DNA of 64,000 nucleotides from Propionivibrio sp. (GTDB lineage: Bacteria; Pseudomonadota; Gammaproteobacteria; Burkholderiales; Rhodocyclaceae), in contig JADJLB010000002.1 of assembly GCA_016705685.1 (NCBI GenBank), positions 310,001 through 374,000 of the forward strand. The letters run 5' to 3'. Each line of letters opens with the position of its first letter. The stretch's first letter is position 1. The notes under the pieces were generated by a model. That model searched no databases and was not told the origin of the DNA. It was given only the letters and a program-made list of their open reading frames with translations. Both the position numbers and the translations under genes were made by a program. This document shows positions 50,866 to 60,310 of the stretch, piece after piece.

Positions 50866-52290
50866 ATGTCGCAAGCTTTGTCTACGTACAACTACAAGGT
50901 TGTGCGGCAATTCACAGTGATGTCTGTGATATGGGGCGTCGTCGGCATGCTGGTTGGTGTGATCATCGCCGCTCAGCTGGTCTGGCCTGAGTTAAATCTC
51001 GGCTTTCTTCATTTCGGGCGCTTACGGCCCTTGCACACGAACGCGGTCATTTTCGCCTTTGGCGGCTGCGCACTGATGGGGAGTTCGTATTATGTAGTGC
51101 AACGGACTTCGCATATCCGGCTTTTCTGCGACAAGCTGGCGGCATTCACTTTCTGGGGATGGCAGCTGGTCATTGTCCTTGCCGCCATCACTCTGCCTCT
51201 GGGTTATACGCAAGGTAAGGAATATGCCGAGCTCGAATGGCCGATCGACATCCTGATCGCTGTGGTTTGGGTCTGTTATGCGATTGTTTTCTTTGGCACC
51301 ATTGCCAAGCGCAAGGTAACGCATATTTATGTGGCCAACTGGTTCTACGGCAGCTTCATCCTGGCCGTTGCCTTGCTGCATATTGTCAATAGCGCGGCGA
51401 TTCCGGTGTCGCTGACCAAGTCCTACTCGGCGTATGCCGGCGTGCAGGACGCCATGATCCAGTGGTGGTATGGTCATAACGCCGTCGGTTTTTTCCTGAC
51501 TGCCGGTTTCCTCGGCATGATGTACTACTTTGTTCCCAAACAGGCCGATCGGCCGGTTTATTCGTACCGCTTGTCGGTCGTTCATTTCTGGGCGTTGATC
51601 TTCACCTACATGTGGGCGGGGCCGCATCACCTGCACTACACCGCCTTGCCGGACTGGACGCAATCGGTTGGCATGGTCTTCTCTCTGATTCTTCTGGCGC
51701 CTTCGTGGGGGGGTATGATCAACGGGATCATGACGGTATCCGGTGCCTGGCACAAATTGCGCGACGACCCGATCCTGAAATTTCTGATTACTTCGCTGTC
51801 GTTTTACGGCATGTCTACGTTCGAAGGGCCGATGATGTCGATCAAGACGGTTAACGCCTTGTCGCATTACACCGACTGGACGATCGGCCACGTACATTCC
51901 GGGGCGCTGGGCTGGGTCGCCATGGTGTCCATTGGCACGATTTACTATCTGTTGCCCCGTCTCTTCGGCAAGCAGGAAATGTACAGCATCAAGTTGATCA
52001 CGGTGCACTTCTGGGTGTCCACGATTGGCGTCGTCCTGTACATCGCTTCGATGTGGATTGCCGGCGTGATGCAGGGCCTGATGTGGCGGTCGGTGAACGC
52101 CGATGGCACGCTGGCCTACAGCTTTGTCGAGTCGGTGAAGGTGTCTTACCCGTTCTGGGGTATCCGTTTCCTTGGGGGAGTGCTCTTTCTGTCAGGTATG
52201 TTGATCATGACCTACAACATGTTCAAGACGATGGCCGGTGGCAACACGGAAGAAGCACCTGTGCTGGTTCCGACTGGTCAACACGCTTAA
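50866..52290 (+). CDS. ccoN: cbb3-type cytochrome c oxidase subunit I
   Basis: Catalytic subunit with low-spin haem b and the haem b3-CuB centre. 474 residues, twelve predicted membrane segments. Conserved His-bearing segments are [60 protein letters not shown] and [13 protein letters not shown]. First structural gene of ccoNOQP. Confidence 0.98.
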   Translation: MSQALSTYNYKVVRQFTVMSVIWGVVGMLVGVIIAAQLVWPELNLGFLHFGRLRPLHTNAVIFAFGGCALMGSSYYVVQRTSHIRLFCDKLAAFTFWGWQLVIVLAAITLPLGYTQGKEYAELEWPIDILIAVVWVCYAIVFFGTIAKRKVTHIYVANWFYGSFILAVALLHIVNSAAIPVSLTKSYSAYAGVQDAMIQWWYGHNAVGFFLTAGFLGMMYYFVPKQADRPVYSYRLSVVHFWALIFTYMWAGPHHLHYTALPDWTQSVGMVFSLILLAPSWGGMINGIMTVSGAWHKLRDDPILKFLITSLSFYGMSTFEGPMMSIKTVNALSHYTDWTIGHVHSGALGWVAMVSIGTIYYLLPRLFGKQEMYSIKLITVHFWVSTIGVVLYIASMWIAGVMQGLMWRSVNADGTLAYSFVESVKVSYPFWGIRFLGGVLFLSGMLIMTYNMFKTMAGGNTEEAPVLVPTGQHA

Positions 52291-52303
52291 CAGGGAGGCA
52301 TTC

Positions 52304-52918
52304 ATGAAATTTACTCACGACTCGATCGAACGCAGCGTCGGCCTGTTGATCATACTGACCGTGTTGGTGGTCAGTATTGGCGGCCTGGTGGAAATCGTCC
52401 CGCTGTTTTTCCAGACTTCGACAACAACGCCGGTGGAGGGATTAAAACCGTATGACCCGGTTCGACTGACTGGTCGCGACATCTATATCCGCGAAGGCTG
52501 TTTTCTTTGTCACTCGCAGATGATCCGACCGTTTCGTGCCGAGACCGAGCGTTATGGCCCTTACTCGGTGGCGGGTGAGTTTGTCTATGACCATCCTTTC
52601 CAGTGGGGGTCGAAGCGAACGGGTCCGGACCTGCACCGCGTTGGCGGTCGATATTCCGACGAGTGGCATCGCGTTCACTTGAGCAATCCACGCGACGTGG
52701 TGCCCGATTCGAACATGCCGGCTTTTGCCTGGCTGGCCAAGAATCCGGCAGATGCGGCGGGCGTTGCCGCGAAAATGCGTGCTTTACGTAAAGTCGGCGT
52801 GCCCTATACCGATGAAGAAATCGCCGGAGCCAGCAAACAGTTGGAAGGTAAGAGCGAGATGGATGCGTTGATCGCTTATTTGCAAGGGATGGGACTCGAA
52901 AGGAAAGGCGCCAAGTAA
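52304..52918 (+). CDS. ccoO: cbb3-type cytochrome c oxidase subunit II
   Basis: Monohaem cytochrome c subunit. 204 residues from [15 protein letters not shown] at 52304, after GGGAGG; longer readings overlap ccoN. An N-terminal membrane anchor is followed by [21 protein letters not shown], the CxxCH haem site, and a distal methionine region ([11 protein letters not shown]). 13 bp after ccoN. Confidence 0.98.
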   Translation: MKFTHDSIERSVGLLIILTVLVVSIGGLVEIVPLFFQTSTTTPVEGLKPYDPVRLTGRDIYIREGCFLCHSQMIRPFRAETERYGPYSVAGEFVYDHPFQWGSKRTGPDLHRVGGRYSDEWHRVHLSNPRDVVPDSNMPAFAWLAKNPADAAGVAAKMRALRKVGVPYTDEEIAGASKQLEGKSEMDALIAYLQGMGLERKGAK

Positions 52919-52922
52919 ATAT

Positions 52923-53120
52923 ATGGATATCAACGATTTGCGCTCCATCGTGACAGTTTTGTCCATGCTGAGCTTTCTGGGAATCGTGTGGTGGGCCTAT
53001 GGCGTCAAGAGCAACAAGAAGCGATTCGAAGAAGCCGCCAATTTGCCGTTTGCAGATGAGGAAACAGACCGAGCCGAACTTGGCCTTTCTTCCGGTGATG
53101 AACTAAGGAAAACATCATGA
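52923..53120 (+). CDS. ccoQ: cbb3-type oxidase small subunit CcoQ
   Basis: 65 residues with one membrane segment (SIVTVLSMLSFLGIVWWAYG) and a short charged cytoplasmic tail. Stabilises the cbb3 complex. Between ccoO (4 bp gap) and ccoP (4 bp overlap). Confidence 0.93.
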   Translation: MDINDLRSIVTVLSMLSFLGIVWWAYGVKSNKKRFEEAANLPFADEETDRAELGLSSGDELRKTS

Positions 53121-54049
53121 GCGATTTTGTCAATGAATTCTGGAACTGGTATGTCATTCTCGGCGTGCTGGCAAGTATTCTGGCTTGCGGCATCATTCTC
53201 TGGATCCAAAGCATTCACCACCCGGTACACGAGAAAACAACGGATACGACCGGGCATGTATGGGATGAGACGCTAGAAGAATTCAATAATCCGCTTCCCA
53301 AATGGTGGATGTGGCTGTTTTATGCCACTATTGTTTTTGCGTTGATTTACGCGGTGCTTTATCCGACCTTGGGCCGTTTTCAGGGTGTCCTTGGCTGGTC
53401 GACAGCCAGTGAGCATGCGCTGGAAGTTAAGACCGTCGAGGACCAGGTCAAGCCACTCTTTGACAAATACCTGAAAATGGATCTGAAGGCGGTAGCTGCC
53501 GACGAGAAGGCCATGGAAATGGGCGGGCGGCTATACCAGACCTATTGCATGCAATGCCACGGAGCGACAGCTCAGGGTTCGAAAGAACAGGGGTTTCCCA
53601 ACCTGACCGACAAGGATTGGCTGTGGGGAGGAGAACCGGAACAGATCGTGGAAACCATAGCGAATGGCCGCGCGGGAATGATGCCCCCTTACGGTGGCAA
53701 TCCGGACGCCATCGGTGGTGAAGCGGGTGCCAAGGAAGTGGCAAACTACGTTCGCTCGCTCTCAGGCTTGAGCCACGATAACGGCCTGGCCGCTAAGGGT
53801 AAAACCAAGTTCGAAAGCGTTTGTGTCGCCTGTCATGGTCAGGATGGAAAAGGAACGCAAGCCATGGGCGCACCCAACCTGACGGACAAAGTTTGGCTGT
53901 ACGGCAGTTCCGAGTCCAAGATCGTGGAAACCATCACCAAGGGGCGCACTAACCAAATGCCAGCCTGGAAGGGTTTCCTCGGTGAGGCCAAGGTTCATTT
54001 ATTGGCCGCCTATGTGCTCAATTTGAGCGCAGCCGTCGACAAGAAGTAA
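53117..54049 (+). CDS. ccoP: cbb3-type cytochrome c oxidase subunit III
   Basis: Dihaem cytochrome c subunit, 310 residues. Two N-terminal hydrophobic segments (about 10-30 and 60-82) precede two cytochrome c domains with CxxCH sites CMQCH and CVACH, each with a downstream methionine (MMPPYGG, QMPAWKG). Overlaps ccoQ by 4 bp. A terminator follows. Confidence 0.98.
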   Translation: MSDFVNEFWNWYVILGVLASILACGIILWIQSIHHPVHEKTTDTTGHVWDETLEEFNNPLPKWWMWLFYATIVFALIYAVLYPTLGRFQGVLGWSTASEHALEVKTVEDQVKPLFDKYLKMDLKAVAADEKAMEMGGRLYQTYCMQCHGATAQGSKEQGFPNLTDKDWLWGGEPEQIVETIANGRAGMMPPYGGNPDAIGGEAGAKEVANYVRSLSGLSHDNGLAAKGKTKFESVCVACHGQDGKGTQAMGAPNLTDKVWLYGSSESKIVETITKGRTNQMPAWKGFLGEAKVHLLAAYVLNLSAAVDKK

Positions 54050-54055
54050 TTTTCT

Positions 54056-54094
54056 AGTCACGGGCGAATGTCTTGCTCGTGACTCTTTCCTTTC
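54056..54094 (+). terminator. Terminator after ccoP
   Basis: Arms AGTCACGGGC (54056-54065) and GCTCGTGACT (54075-54084) form a 10-bp stem with one G-U pair and a 9-base loop, followed by the T-rich CTTTCCTTTC. It starts 7 bp past the ccoP stop and separates ccoNOQP from ccoG. Confidence 0.7.
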
Positions 54095-54141
54095 AGGGGG
54101 CGTCGGCTTCCGGCCTTTTTCGCAGATGCGGCGTTTCTTGC

Positions 54142-54170
54142 TTGGAATATTAGCGAAATATGTAATACTT
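54142..54170 (+). promoter_or_regulatory. Candidate ccoG promoter
   Basis: TTGGAA (54142-54147), a 17-bp spacer and AATACT (54165-54170) form a plausible sigma-70 promoter 23 bp before the ccoG start. Since a terminator lies just upstream, ccoG-ccoH would need its own promoter. The -10 alignment is ambiguous (TAATAC at 54163 is an alternative). Confidence 0.35.
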
Positions 54171-54192
54171 AAGTAGCTTAGGATTGGAAGTC

Positions 54193-55611
54193 ATGAACAA
54201 GGTGGTGAATACACCAAACCAGCCGATAGTGGTCGACTCCGACGGACTGTACGAGAAACACAAGACGGTTCATGCGCGAAGCGTAAAGGGGATTTTCAAC
54301 ACCTGGCGCTGGATCATGGTTTATTTTACCCAGGCCTTGTACTACGGACTTTGCTGGATCGATTGGGATGGTCGTCAGTCGGTTCTCTTTCATCTGGTCG
54401 AGCGAAAGTTTTATATTCTTGGCATGGTTTTCTGGCCTCAGGATGCCATCTATCTGGCGATCCTGTTGGTCATTTCGGCCTATGCCCTGTTCCTGGTGAC
54501 GGCTGTCGGTGGTCGTCTGTTCTGCGGTTATGCCTGTCCACAAACGGTTTATACCGAAATATTCATGTGGATTGAGAAAAAGATCGAGGGCGAACGGCCG
54601 GCGCGTATGAAGCTTGACGCGCAGCCGATGTCGATGCGCAAGTTCCGCCTGAAATTCATCAAGCATGTCATGTGGCTGATCGTTGCCCTTTGGACGGGTT
54701 TCACCTTCGTTGGCTATTTCACGCCGATCAAGGAATTGGGATTCTCGGTCGTATCATTCGCGCTGGGCTCCTGGGAATCATTCTGGATCCTTTTCTACGC
54801 CGGTTTTCTCTATATGATGGCCGGCTTCATGCGCGAGCAGGTGTGCAAGTATATGTGCCCCTATGCCCGTTTTCAGGGAGTGATGTTTGATCCCGATACT
54901 CTGATCATTACTTATGATGTCGATCGTGGCGAGCCACGTGGCCGACGCCGGAAGAATGCCGGGGCAGGGGCTCAAGAGACACTCGGAGATTGTGTCGATT
55001 GCAGTATCTGCGTTCAGGTCTGCCCGACCGGAATCGATATTCGGCACGGGTTGCAGCTGGAGTGTATTGCCTGTGCTGCGTGTATCGATGCTTGCGATGA
55101 AGTGATGGACAAGGTGGGGTCGCCACGTGGCCTGATTCGCTATTCCACCGAGAATGCTCTCGCCAAACATTACAAGGCGCACGACATACTGGCCCATCTG
55201 ATGCGGCCGCGCACAATTCTTTACGCGTCGATCCTAATGGCGGTCATTGTCGCCACAGCCTGGAATTTGACCACACGCATTCCACTCAAGGTTGATGTTC
55301 TGCGTGATCGCTCGACTTTGTACAGAGAAGCAGACGATGGACGTATCGAGAATGTCTTCATGTTACAGGTCAAGAATACGGACGAAGCTCCCCACCGCTA
55401 CCAGATCAGTGTCAGTGGAATCGACGGGATTGACATCGTGGGCGAGCGGATCACAGAAGTTCCAGCCGCTTCGAACAAAAGTATACTGGTCGTCGCATCG
55501 GTGAAGGAGGGAGTCGCGGGCAAGGGGTCCAACAAAATCAGTTTCGAGATCCGCTCGACAAGCAACGACAAGATTGCCGTGCACGAGAAAACGACTTTCT
55601 TCATGCCATGA
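54193..55611 (+). CDS. ccoG: cbb3 oxidase accessory protein CcoG (FixG/RdxA)
   Basis: Membrane polyferredoxin that acts in copper reduction for cbb3 assembly. 472 residues from the ATG at 54193, with AGGA nine bases upstream. An N-terminal FCGYACPQTVYTE segment and membrane segments precede two 4Fe-4S clusters (CVDCSICVQVCPTG and CIACAACIDACDEVM). The C-terminal Ig-like domain is periplasmic. Overlaps ccoH by 4 bp. Confidence 0.97.
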   Translation: MNKVVNTPNQPIVVDSDGLYEKHKTVHARSVKGIFNTWRWIMVYFTQALYYGLCWIDWDGRQSVLFHLVERKFYILGMVFWPQDAIYLAILLVISAYALFLVTAVGGRLFCGYACPQTVYTEIFMWIEKKIEGERPARMKLDAQPMSMRKFRLKFIKHVMWLIVALWTGFTFVGYFTPIKELGFSVVSFALGSWESFWILFYAGFLYMMAGFMREQVCKYMCPYARFQGVMFDPDTLIITYDVDRGEPRGRRRKNAGAGAQETLGDCVDCSICVQVCPTGIDIRHGLQLECIACAACIDACDEVMDKVGSPRGLIRYSTENALAKHYKAHDILAHLMRPRTILYASILMAVIVATAWNLTTRIPLKVDVLRDRSTLYREADDGRIENVFMLQVKNTDEAPHRYQISVSGIDGIDIVGERITEVPAASNKSILVVASVKEGVAGKGSNKISFEIRSTSNDKIAVHEKTTFFMP

Positions 55612-56162
55612 AAAATACGCCGACGTATCAAAATAAACCGTGGTACCGCTTCCCCTGGCCCTGGATGCTCATGGCAGGGCCTTTCATTGTAATTATCGCG
55701 GGAGTGGTTACCGCGTATTTGGCCATCCGTAGCAACGACGGTTTGGTCGATGAGGATTACTACAAACAGGGTTTGGCCATCAATCAAACGACAGCACACA
55801 TCCAAAATGCGATCAGATTGGGTTTGCGGGCCGAATTGCAACAGAATGACGATGGAACGCGTATCCGGATATTGCTGCATGGGAACCCGAGCACGGTATT
55901 GCCAGAAGTGCTGAAATTGCGCTTGGCCCATCCAACGCGTGCTGGAGTAGATCAGAATCTAATCATGCGAGCAGATGGTGCAGGATCTTATTCGGGGAAG
56001 CTGAGCGGCCGTCTTGACCATCGGTGGCATGTCACTTTGGAAGATGAGAAAAGTGAGTGGCGTTTGGTCGGCGACTGGATGGTTGTAAATGACAAATCGT
56101 TACAATTGCCAGTCGAGTTGAACGCAGCCCTCAGTACCTACTCCAGCGACAAGGGACGTTGA
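55608..56162 (+). CDS. ccoH: FixH family protein (CcoH)
   Basis: 184 residues. One N-terminal membrane segment (PWPWMLMAGPFIVIIAGVVTAY) is followed by the conserved NDGLVDEDYYKQGLAINQ and a periplasmic beta-rich domain ending WRLVGDWMV. Required for stable cbb3 assembly in relatives. Last gene of the cco cluster, overlapping ccoG by 4 bp. Confidence 0.93.
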   Translation: MKNTPTYQNKPWYRFPWPWMLMAGPFIVIIAGVVTAYLAIRSNDGLVDEDYYKQGLAINQTTAHIQNAIRLGLRAELQQNDDGTRIRILLHGNPSTVLPEVLKLRLAHPTRAGVDQNLIMRADGAGSYSGKLSGRLDHRWHVTLEDEKSEWRLVGDWMVVNDKSLQLPVELNAALSTYSSDKGR

Positions 56163-56476
56163 GTTTTGCCTTGGAAATGTCGTTTTCAGGTGCTTACGGG
56201 CTGTTCGGTCCCTTCGTCTCCCCACGTATCGTAGGCATCCGCGCAGGATTCGCGCACGGCGATTCCGAGGTATTGCGTGAGGCTGCCCTCGCCTGTTGAC
56301 CTTCTTAAGCCATCGGTTTGACACGTGCCGTTCCTGCTCAGAACCAATTCTGCCCGCGCTCGGGCCGGATCATGCCAAAGTAATTTATGTGCCGGCACTG
56401 AAAATTTTCAATACAATGGCAGCAAGTGGCTTGTGGAAACAGGTGCATGCATTTGATTTTCATTGAGGAGATTGGA
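56163..56476. other. 314-bp intergenic region before the phasin gene
   Basis: No convincing gene; a minus-strand frame (56186-56398) has no recognisable features. A TACAAT hexamer at 56412-56417 may be the -10 of the phasin promoter, but no good -35 accompanies it. Confidence 0.45.
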
Positions 56477-56974
56477 ATGGGCAAGAAACTTAAAGCACTG
56501 GCGGGAAGTTTGACCGAAAACCAATTCGCACAAACTGTCAAAGGTTCGGCGCAGCAGATCTGGCTTGCCGGTCTCGGAGCATTTGCCAAAGCGCAAGAAG
56601 AAGGCGGCAAGGTGTTTGATGTGCTGGTCAAGGAAGGCGAGTCCGTTCAGACCAAGACGCGCAAGATGACAGATGAGAAGCTGGCCAGCGTTGCCAGCAA
56701 AGCGGTCGGGACGTGGGATCGTCTCGAAAATGTCTTTGAGGACCGTGTTGCACGAGCACTGGGCAGTCTGGGCGTGCCCAGCCAGAAGGATCTCAACAAA
56801 CTCTCTCAGCGCATCGATGAGCTGACCGACATTGTGCTGAAGCTAAAGGAGGTCAAATCGGCTCCGCCAACGTCTGCCAAGCCGGCAGCCAAAACGTCCA
56901 CGAAGGCCGTAACCAAGAAACCGGTCGTCAGGAAATCCCCTGCAAAGGCCGTGGCGCAAAAATCGCAGTCCTAA
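56477..56974 (+). CDS. Phasin, polyhydroxyalkanoate granule-associated protein (PhaF/PhaI family)
   Basis: 165 residues from MGKKLKALAGSLTENQ at 56477, after GAGGAG. The N-terminal phasin domain includes IWLAGLGAFAKAQEEGGKVFDVLVKEGE, followed by a helix with a leucine-zipper look (LNKLSQRIDELTDIVLKLKE). The Lys/Ala/Pro tail (AKPAAKTSTKAVTKKPVVRK) resembles the DNA-binding tail of PhaF. It coats PHA granules and may tether them to the nucleoid. A second PHA-system gene lies 0.9 kb away. Confidence 0.92.
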   Translation: MGKKLKALAGSLTENQFAQTVKGSAQQIWLAGLGAFAKAQEEGGKVFDVLVKEGESVQTKTRKMTDEKLASVASKAVGTWDRLENVFEDRVARALGSLGVPSQKDLNKLSQRIDELTDIVLKLKEVKSAPPTSAKPAAKTSTKAVTKKPVVRKSPAKAVAQKSQS

Positions 56975-57302
56975 GTAAGCTGCTCCAGCAAGCGCGCCCA
57001 CCATTTTTCGTTCAATGGTCGCCGTCGCCAGGCAGGCAACCCCGGTTGGGCGACGCCATCTTCTTTGTGCGTGTGGCGAAGGGCCTGGCGTTGGATGAGT
57101 CGAGAGTCCCCGTGAACGGGGCTGTTGGGAATCGAACTCTTCGACCGAAGCAAAGCACCGGTTGGTTATCGTTCGAAATCCCTTTGTTTTTCAAGGTGTT
57201 TTTCCGGTTTGCTAAAGTATTGCCTGTGGAATACGTTATATCCGGGAGCAAGGGTGTTTGGCAGTGCCAAGCTTGCTCGTCGGATCGTCAAAGGACAATA
57301 CC
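56975..57302. other. 328-bp intergenic region after the phasin gene
   Basis: Contains a 6-bp hairpin CCCCGT-GA-ACGGGG at 57108-57121 and, on the minus strand, a T-loop-like stretch (GTTCGATTCC) that is not part of a foldable tRNA. Open frames here look spurious. The leader of the following gene lies at its right end. Confidence 0.45.
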
Positions 57303-57842
57303 GTGACAACTCGCAGTGAAGAGCCGGAAGTCGTCGTAGAGGAAAAGGCCGTCAAGTCGCGCCTCTCGATTGTCGTCATCTTGTCGATACTGCTGGGGAT
57401 ACTGCTGACGATTTTTGCCGCAGGTGTGTCGTTTCATTTCCAGCAGCGCAGGGCGATGGAAGCCGAAGTCACGGCGGCAAGAGTCGAACTCCAGGAAAAA
57501 GCCAAAGCGCTTGACGAGATGAAAGCGCAATTTGAAGTGCTGTCCAAACAGGTATATGCCCTTCGAGAATACTCGATTGCTCGTTCGCATAAAGCGGTTG
57601 ACGCAGACAAGACCAAGGCGACTGCCGGGGCTTCGGCTGATCCTGCAGCAAATTCGCCGCAGCCGTCTGTAGCCAGTGGAAAGTGCGACACCTCGGCCAC
57701 GCCGGACTCGCGCAAGCCAAAGAAGAAGCCCGACTCGGAGAACTGCGAACTGGTGGGCAAGACTCCGGAAGAACAGGCCGCAACGTTGAAACGATGCGTG
57801 GGCCTGATGGATTCACCCCGCGATAAGGCACGTTCTCGCTGA
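57303..57842 (+). CDS. Hypothetical membrane-anchored coiled-coil protein
   Basis: 179 residues from the GTG at 57303, which has AAGGAC seven bases upstream; a TTG at 57258 is less likely. A charged N-terminus (about 1-20), one membrane segment (LSIVVILSILLGILLTIFAAGVSF) and a coiled-coil (about 45-85: RRAMEAEVTAARVELQEKAK and on) are followed by a Ser/Pro/Lys-rich tail with three cysteines. No known family recognised. It lies between two PHA-associated genes; a link to granules or to the membrane is only inferred from position. Confidence 0.72.
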   Translation: MTTRSEEPEVVVEEKAVKSRLSIVVILSILLGILLTIFAAGVSFHFQQRRAMEAEVTAARVELQEKAKALDEMKAQFEVLSKQVYALREYSIARSHKAVDADKTKATAGASADPAANSPQPSVASGKCDTSATPDSRKPKKKPDSENCELVGKTPEEQAATLKRCVGLMDSPRDKARSR

Positions 57843-57854
57843 AGGGCAATGCAC

Positions 57855-58136
57855 TCAGCTGGCCTGGAAATTCTCGTCGAAATACTTGTGAACTTCGCGC
57901 TCTATGCTGGGTTTCAGCGCCGAAAGCAGCAAACCCAAACGGATTTTCAGGGCGACTTCCTGGTTGTCAAGGGTGAGCTCACCGGAAACGCCGGGACGCT
58001 TGAAGTGCATCACTTCGCCATCCCACGCGTAGTCGAGGTCAAACTCCGATTTGAGCTGGGCGGCCATGTTCTCGGCAGCGCTGCGAGCATCGGATGGGCT
58101 TTTTCCATGGTTGCGGCGGATGATAATTTCACTCAT
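57855..58136 (-). CDS. Polyhydroxyalkanoic acid system family protein
   Basis: 93 residues of the PHA_gran_rgn family, starting MSEIIIRRNHGKSPSDARSAAENMAAQL and containing FDLDYAWDGEVMHFKRPGVSGEL. Small cytoplasmic protein found next to PHA genes; its molecular role is not defined. It is 18 bp downstream of rsgA on the same strand. Confidence 0.9.
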   Translation of the reverse strand: MSEIIIRRNHGKSPSDARSAAENMAAQLKSEFDLDYAWDGEVMHFKRPGVSGELTLDNQEVALKIRLGLLLSALKPSIEREVHKYFDENFQAS

Positions 58137-58154
58137 GAGGAGATTCCTAAAGGA

Positions 58155-59021
58155 TCAGCCAGCTTCGCCAACCAACGAACGGAAAGCCGCGTAACGACGC
58201 GGGTCGATGTCGCCCTGTCGAACTGCGGAGAGGACCGCGCAACCCGGCTCGCGGTTGTGCAGGCAGTTGCGGAAACGGCATTGGCCGAGTAACGGCCTGA
58301 ATTCGAGGAAACCATGCTCAATCGTGCTCGGCGGGAGATGGCGCAAGCCAAACTCTTGCAGTCCTGGAGAGTCGATCAGCGATGATTGTGCATCAAAGCG
58401 GTAGAGCGTGGCATGCGTCGTGGTGTGCTTGCCGGATCTAAGCGCGACAGAGATCTCGCGCGTCGGCGTGTTGGCATCAGGAAAAAAAGCATTGATCAGG
58501 GTTGATTTCCCCATTCCGGACTGACCGACGAGAACACTTGTTCGACCGCTTAAATACGGCCGCAATGCGTCGACATCGTGGCGCGCTGAAATTCTAAGTA
58601 CCTGGTAGCCCAATTTTTCGAACGGCGCCAAAGCCATCATGCCCGGCTCAACACGGTCGGCCAGGTCGCATTTGTTGAACACAATGAGCGTCGCGACATT
58701 CTGGCTTTCTGCGGCGACAATGCAGCGGGTAACCAGTTCATCTGAAAACGGAGGGTCAGCCGCAACGACGACGATAATTTGTGCCACGTTGGCGGCGATC
58801 AGCTTCTGTTTGAATTCGTTCGAGCGATAAAGCAGCGAACTTCTCGGCATGATTGCCGTGATAACCCCCTGGGTATCGCTGCTACGCTCAACTTGAACGT
58901 GGTCGCCGCAGGCCAGTTCGCTTTTTTTCCCTCGTGGAAAGCAAAGCAACAATCCGCCTGACGCCAACTCGACCCGATATTGTCTTCCATGCACGGCAAC
59001 GATAGTGCCTTCGTGCATCAT
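58155..59021 (-). CDS. rsgA: Small ribosomal subunit biogenesis GTPase RsgA
   Basis: Circularly permuted GTPase that tests 30S maturation. 288 residues. An N-terminal OB fold precedes the permuted GTPase motifs: G4 FNKCD, G1 GQSGMGKSTLIN (most relatives have GQSGVGKS) and G3 DSPGLQEFG. The C-terminal zinc finger is CRFRNCLHNREPGC. Followed by the PHA-system gene and preceded by the M48 protease gene on the same strand, 7 bp away. Confidence 0.97.
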   Translation of the reverse strand: MMHEGTIVAVHGRQYRVELASGGLLLCFPRGKKSELACGDHVQVERSSDTQGVITAIMPRSSLLYRSNEFKQKLIAANVAQIIVVVAADPPFSDELVTRCIVAAESQNVATLIVFNKCDLADRVEPGMMALAPFEKLGYQVLRISARHDVDALRPYLSGRTSVLVGQSGMGKSTLINAFFPDANTPTREISVALRSGKHTTTHATLYRFDAQSSLIDSPGLQEFGLRHLPPSTIEHGFLEFRPLLGQCRFRNCLHNREPGCAVLSAVRQGDIDPRRYAAFRSLVGEAG

Positions 59022-59028
59022 GTACGAC

Positions 59029-60270
59029 TCAACATTCGTTCAGGCGTGCAATGCGCAGCGCGGCGGGGGGGTGGGAATCGTAGAACAGCGAATGCAGGGG
59101 GTCAGGCGTCAGCGTCGACGCATTGTCCTCATAAAGCTTGACCAGCGCCTCAATGAGGCTCGCCGCCGAGGCGTGATCGGCGGCGTAGCGGTCAGCTTCA
59201 TACTCGTGACGCCGCGAGATCAGGCTGGTCACCGGCGTAAATATGAAAGTGAACACGGGCACAACCAGAAAGAAAAGAATCAGCGCCAGGGCCATGTTTT
59301 TCGTTGTGACTCCAAGTCCGTAAAAGAACCAGTCCGCATCGATGGCCTGGCCGAGCGCGGCAAGAAATGCCAGCGACAAACCGAAGATCAGCACGATGCG
59401 TTTGATCACATGACGGTGTTTGAAATGACCGAGCTCGTGCGCCAGCACGGCTTCGACCTCAACCGGCTGCAGGCGGCCAAGCAAGGTATCGAAGAAGACA
59501 ATACGCTTGGTTTTGCCAAATCCGGTGAAGTAGGCGTTCCCATGGTTGGAGCGCTTGGAACCGTCCATGACAAACAAGCCGGAAGCGGCAAAGCCGCAGC
59601 GCTGCAGCAGGGCTTGAATGCGCGCTTTGAGCGGTTCATCGTCGAGCGGGGTGAATTTGTTGAACAAGGGCGCGATCCAGCTTGGATAGACAAAGAGGAT
59701 GAGCAGGTTGAAGCCGCACCAGAACAGCCAGACATGAAGCCACCAATAACTGCTTCTCTGCGCCATCAACCAGAGAACGGCGGTCAGCACCGGCGTGCCG
59801 ATGACCATGCCAAGCGCCGCTTGTTTGGCGAGATCGGCGACAAACAACCGCAACGTCATGCGGTTGAAGCCAAATTTTTCCTCGATGACAAATTGCGAAT
59901 ACAGCGAGAACGGAAGGTCGACGATGCCCGATACGAACATCACGCTGAAAACCAGCGCAATGTCATAGACCAGCCCGGATAACCTGAGCGACCAGAAGTC
60001 ATGAAGCGCCTGCAGTCCTCCGGCAAAGGTAAAGGCCAGCAGAAGCAATATCTCGACGGCCAGTCTCAGTACGCCAAAGCGCGTACGATCAATGGCGTAG
60101 TCAGCCGCCTTCTGATGCGCTGCAATCTCGACACGTCCGGCAAACTGCGTGGGAACTTCGCTGCGGTGACGCATGACATGGGAGATTTGTCGCCATGCCA
60201 GGATCAGGCGAAGCACGATCATCAGGGCAAGAGCGGCCAGAAATAGCAAGGAAAAATTATTGATCTTCAA
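59029..60270 (-). CDS. M48 family (Ste24-like) membrane metalloprotease
   Basis: 413 residues, about seven membrane segments. Zinc motif HELGHFKHRH and the third-ligand region RRHEYEADRYAADHA are present, followed by the C-terminal SLFYDSHPPAALRIARL, typical of CAAX-protease-like Ste24/HtpX relatives. It presumably degrades membrane proteins in the inner membrane. The M48-rsgA order with divergent orn is common in betaproteobacteria; the orn start is 40 bp away. Confidence 0.95.
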   Translation of the reverse strand: MKINNFSLLFLAALALMIVLRLILAWRQISHVMRHRSEVPTQFAGRVEIAAHQKAADYAIDRTRFGVLRLAVEILLLLAFTFAGGLQALHDFWSLRLSGLVYDIALVFSVMFVSGIVDLPFSLYSQFVIEEKFGFNRMTLRLFVADLAKQAALGMVIGTPVLTAVLWLMAQRSSYWWLHVWLFWCGFNLLILFVYPSWIAPLFNKFTPLDDEPLKARIQALLQRCGFAASGLFVMDGSKRSNHGNAYFTGFGKTKRIVFFDTLLGRLQPVEVEAVLAHELGHFKHRHVIKRIVLIFGLSLAFLAALGQAIDADWFFYGLGVTTKNMALALILFFLVVPVFTFIFTPVTSLISRRHEYEADRYAADHASAASLIEALVKLYEDNASTLTPDPLHSLFYDSHPPAALRIARLNEC

Positions 60271-60310
60271 GCTGTGACAGAATGGGGTTTTAAATGATTG
60301 GACAGATTAT

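Noticed and set aside
57115-57160. T-loop-like sequence (GTTCGATTCC, minus strand) suggesting a tRNA
   Set aside because: The expected T-stem does not pair, and no acceptor stem, anticodon arm or CCA-proximal fold is visible around it; at most a decayed remnant.
58155-59021. Met instead of Val in the RsgA P-loop (GQSGMGKS) as a functional oddity
   Set aside because: The invariant Gly, Lys and Ser are kept and a conservative hydrophobic change at this place is unlikely to matter.
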